64,000 nt of DNA, taken from NCBI RefSeq assembly GCF_000600295.1, contig NZ_JEMG01000001.1, positions 3,601,800 through 3,665,799 on the forward strand. Reading direction: 5' to 3'. This DNA comes from Hylemonella gracilis str. Niagara R (GTDB lineage Bacteria; Pseudomonadota; Gammaproteobacteria; Burkholderiales; Burkholderiaceae_C). This document shows, one piece after another, positions 63,028-64,000 of the stretch. The notes under the pieces are model-generated. The model worked only from the letters and a program-made list of their open reading frames with translations. It ran no database searches and was not told the DNA's origin. The stretch's first letter is position 1; each line of letters begins with the position of its first letter. A program made the position numbers and the translations under genes.

Positions 63028-63489
63028 ATGTTCCAGCCCTCCCATGCCGACGTGCGCCGCTTCTTCTGCGCCGTCTACGCCAAGTCCCGCGCGGGCCAGC
63101 CGATGGAAGCCATCGAGCAACTCGCCAGCCAGTGGATCAACGAGCATCCCGAGTACCACGCCGACCTGGCCGATGCGGACGCCGCTGTCGCCAGGGTGTA
63201 CGAGGGCGGTTATGCCGCGCAGCCCGATGGCACGCACGGGGCGTCCATGAATCCCTTCCTGCACCTGTCCATGCACCTGTCCATCAGCGAGCAGAGCAGC
63301 ATCGACCAGCCGCGCGGGATCCGCCAGGCCGTGGAGCTGCTGACCGCGCGCCGACGCGATCTGCACGCCGCGCACCATGAGACCATGGACTGCCTGGGCA
63401 CCATGCTGTGGGAAAGCCAGCGCGCGGGCCGCGCGCCCGATGGGGACGCCTACATCGCCTGCGTGCAGCGCAAGGCGACCCGGGACTGA
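63028..63489 (+). CDS. DUF1841 family protein
   Basis: A 153-aa cytosolic protein of unknown function: FQPSHADVRRFFCAVYAKSRAGQPMEAIEQLASQWINEHPEYHADL, then NPFLHLSMHLSISEQSSIDQPRGIRQAVELLTARRRDLHAAHHETMDCLGTMLWESQRAG, which is the DUF1841 pattern with its conserved histidines and the HxxMxCLGxMLWE end. It starts at ATG 63028, 7 bp after the regulator stop, so it may be co-transcribed. It is convergent with the cytochrome gene across a terminator; DUF1841 genes are often next to a c4-type cytochrome in betaproteobacteria. Confidence 0.9.
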   Translation: MFQPSHADVRRFFCAVYAKSRAGQPMEAIEQLASQWINEHPEYHADLADADAAVARVYEGGYAAQPDGTHGASMNPFLHLSMHLSISEQSSIDQPRGIRQAVELLTARRRDLHAAHHETMDCLGTMLWESQRAGRAPDGDAYIACVQRKATRD

Positions 63490-63533
63490 AGCCACCTGCC
63501 GGCGTCGGCCTAGCTCAGCGTCAACGGGAAAAC

Positions 63534-63562
63534 AAAAAGCCGCTCGGTGAGCGGCTTTTTTT
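63534..63562. terminator. Bidirectional terminator after DUF1841
   Basis: AAAAAGCCGCT-CGGTG-AGCGGCTTTTTTT is a perfect 11-bp stem with T and A tracts on both sides, between the convergent DUF1841 and cytochrome genes. Confidence 0.92.
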
Positions 63563-63579
63563 ACGGGGCCACAAACGAC

Positions 63580-64000
63580 TCAACGGAAGCGGCTTTCCGG
63601 CACAGTTTTCATCTCACCCGGCAGGCTGCTGATGTAGTTGGCCAATTCCTTCAGCTCAGCGTTGCTGAACTGCTTGGCGATGCCACCCATCACGCCATTG
63701 GAACGGCCCCAGGTCGCGCGCGGCTCGATCTTGTAAGACTTGAGCGCGACAAAAAGGTAGTCCGCCGGCTGGCCCGCCACCTTGGGGTAGCTGCCATCGA
63801 TCGGCTTGGCGAAACCCTCGCCATGGCAGGAAATGCAGGCACCCTTGGTCAGCAATTCGGCCACCTTGGCCGAGGGAGCGGGCGCGGCCTTGGTGGCCAC
63901 AGGGAGGTTCTTACCGTGCTCGGCGTAATAGGCCGCCAGATCGGCGATGTCCTGCTCGCTCAGGCTCTCGGCGATGCCACGCATGGAGGGATGGCGGCGA
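63580..64000 (-). CDS. Diheme c4-type cytochrome (C-terminal part only)
   Basis: The gene runs off the right edge; about 140 C-terminal codons are present. The peptide begins (R)RHPSMRGIAESLSEQDIADLAAYYAEHGK, the end of a first cytochrome c domain, followed by a linker rich in Ala/Pro and a second domain with CISCH as the heme attachment motif, GSYPKVAGQPADYLFVALKSYK and the Met ligand region SNGVMGGIAKQFSNAELKELANYISSLPG. This is the cytochrome c4/c553 pattern, a periplasmic electron carrier that could serve the aa3 oxidase. The N-terminus and first CxxCH are outside the window. Confidence 0.88.
   Translation of the reverse strand, partial: RRHPSMRGIAESLSEQDIADLAAYYAEHGKNLPVATKAAPAPSAKVAELLTKGACISCHGEGFAKPIDGSYPKVAGQPADYLFVALKSYKIEPRATWGRSNGVMGGIAKQFSNAELKELANYISSLPGEMKTVPESRFR

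Noticed and set aside
1-64000. CRISPR arrays, tRNA/rRNA genes, insertion sequences, prophage or integron features
   Set aside because: No regularly spaced repeats, tRNA-like cloverleaf with CCA end, transposase, integrase or att-like duplication was recognised when reading both strands; a dedicated tRNA or Rfam search could still find small RNAs.

Overview
The window is a dense, high-GC chromosomal segment of a betaproteobacterium, most likely Burkholderiales and Comamonadaceae-like. This rests on gene orders typical of that group: aspS-DUF502-fmdB, ubiB-ubiJ-Tim44-ubiE-DUF971, hemA-prfA-prmC and a full ctaC-ctaD-cox11-ctaE-surf1-ctaA-ctaB-sco block. No rRNA, tRNA, insertion sequence, prophage or CRISPR array was recognised. 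It reads as core genome with a few accessory insertions.

Layout. 1-4.5 kb: rhodanese (partial), gpmA, a CtpA-type protease, a MoeB/ThiF adenylyltransferase and an orphan MinD/FlhG-like ATPase. 4.5-14.9 kb (mostly minus strand): a zinc-metalloprotease-like lipoprotein, folE, clsB, an EEP nuclease, nudB, a 927-aa Cache-CheW fusion, aspS and DUF502. 15-25.3 kb (minus): FmdB, an orphan PotF-like binding protein, the ubiquinone genes ubiB/ubiJ/ubiE with a Tim44-like protein and DUF971, and a 1312-aa FAD/Fe-S oxidoreductase. 25.5-32.1 kb (plus): the glycerol-3-phosphate uptake operon ugpB-A-E-C-Q, with a photolyase gene inserted after ugpB. 32.1-35.8 kb (minus): an ECF42-type sigma factor with two YCII/DGPF proteins, a VOC protein, an SRPBCC protein and a small membrane protein.

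35.8-42.1 kb (plus): hemA-prfA-prmC, two bacterioferritin subunits, bfd (minus) and rpoH behind a perfect CIRCE operator. 42.2-51.6 kb (minus): the aa3/caa3 cytochrome c oxidase structural and assembly genes, including a 38-codon protein. 51.7-57.7 kb: a BioC-like methyltransferase, comF, trmL, a MaoC hydratase, an orphan ParA and a Kef-type K+/H+ antiporter with its oxidoreductase partner. 57.7-59.4 kb: a sparse stretch with two micro-ORFs, then ohr-ohrR. 59.4-64 kb: the last two steps of the beta-ketoadipate pathway (pcaI-pcaJ-pcaF) with a divergent IclR-type regulator, DUF1841 and a c4-like cytochrome (partial).

The strongest new observations are regulatory. (1) Two nearly identical promoters, GTCGA-N17-CGTCGTGGG, lie in front of the DGPF-VOC-sigma operon and in front of the SRPBCC gene, which suggests an autoregulated ECF42 regulon. 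(2) A perfect 15-bp palindrome fills the spacer of the ohrR promoter, whose geometry predicts a leaderless transcript. (3) Three TGTTCGT repeats at 19-bp multiples lie in the pcaI/pcaR intergenic region. (4) The bacterioferritin pair splits function: one subunit keeps the ferroxidase ligands, the other keeps the heme methionine. The most unusual protein is the soluble tandem double-Cache protein ending in a CheW domain.
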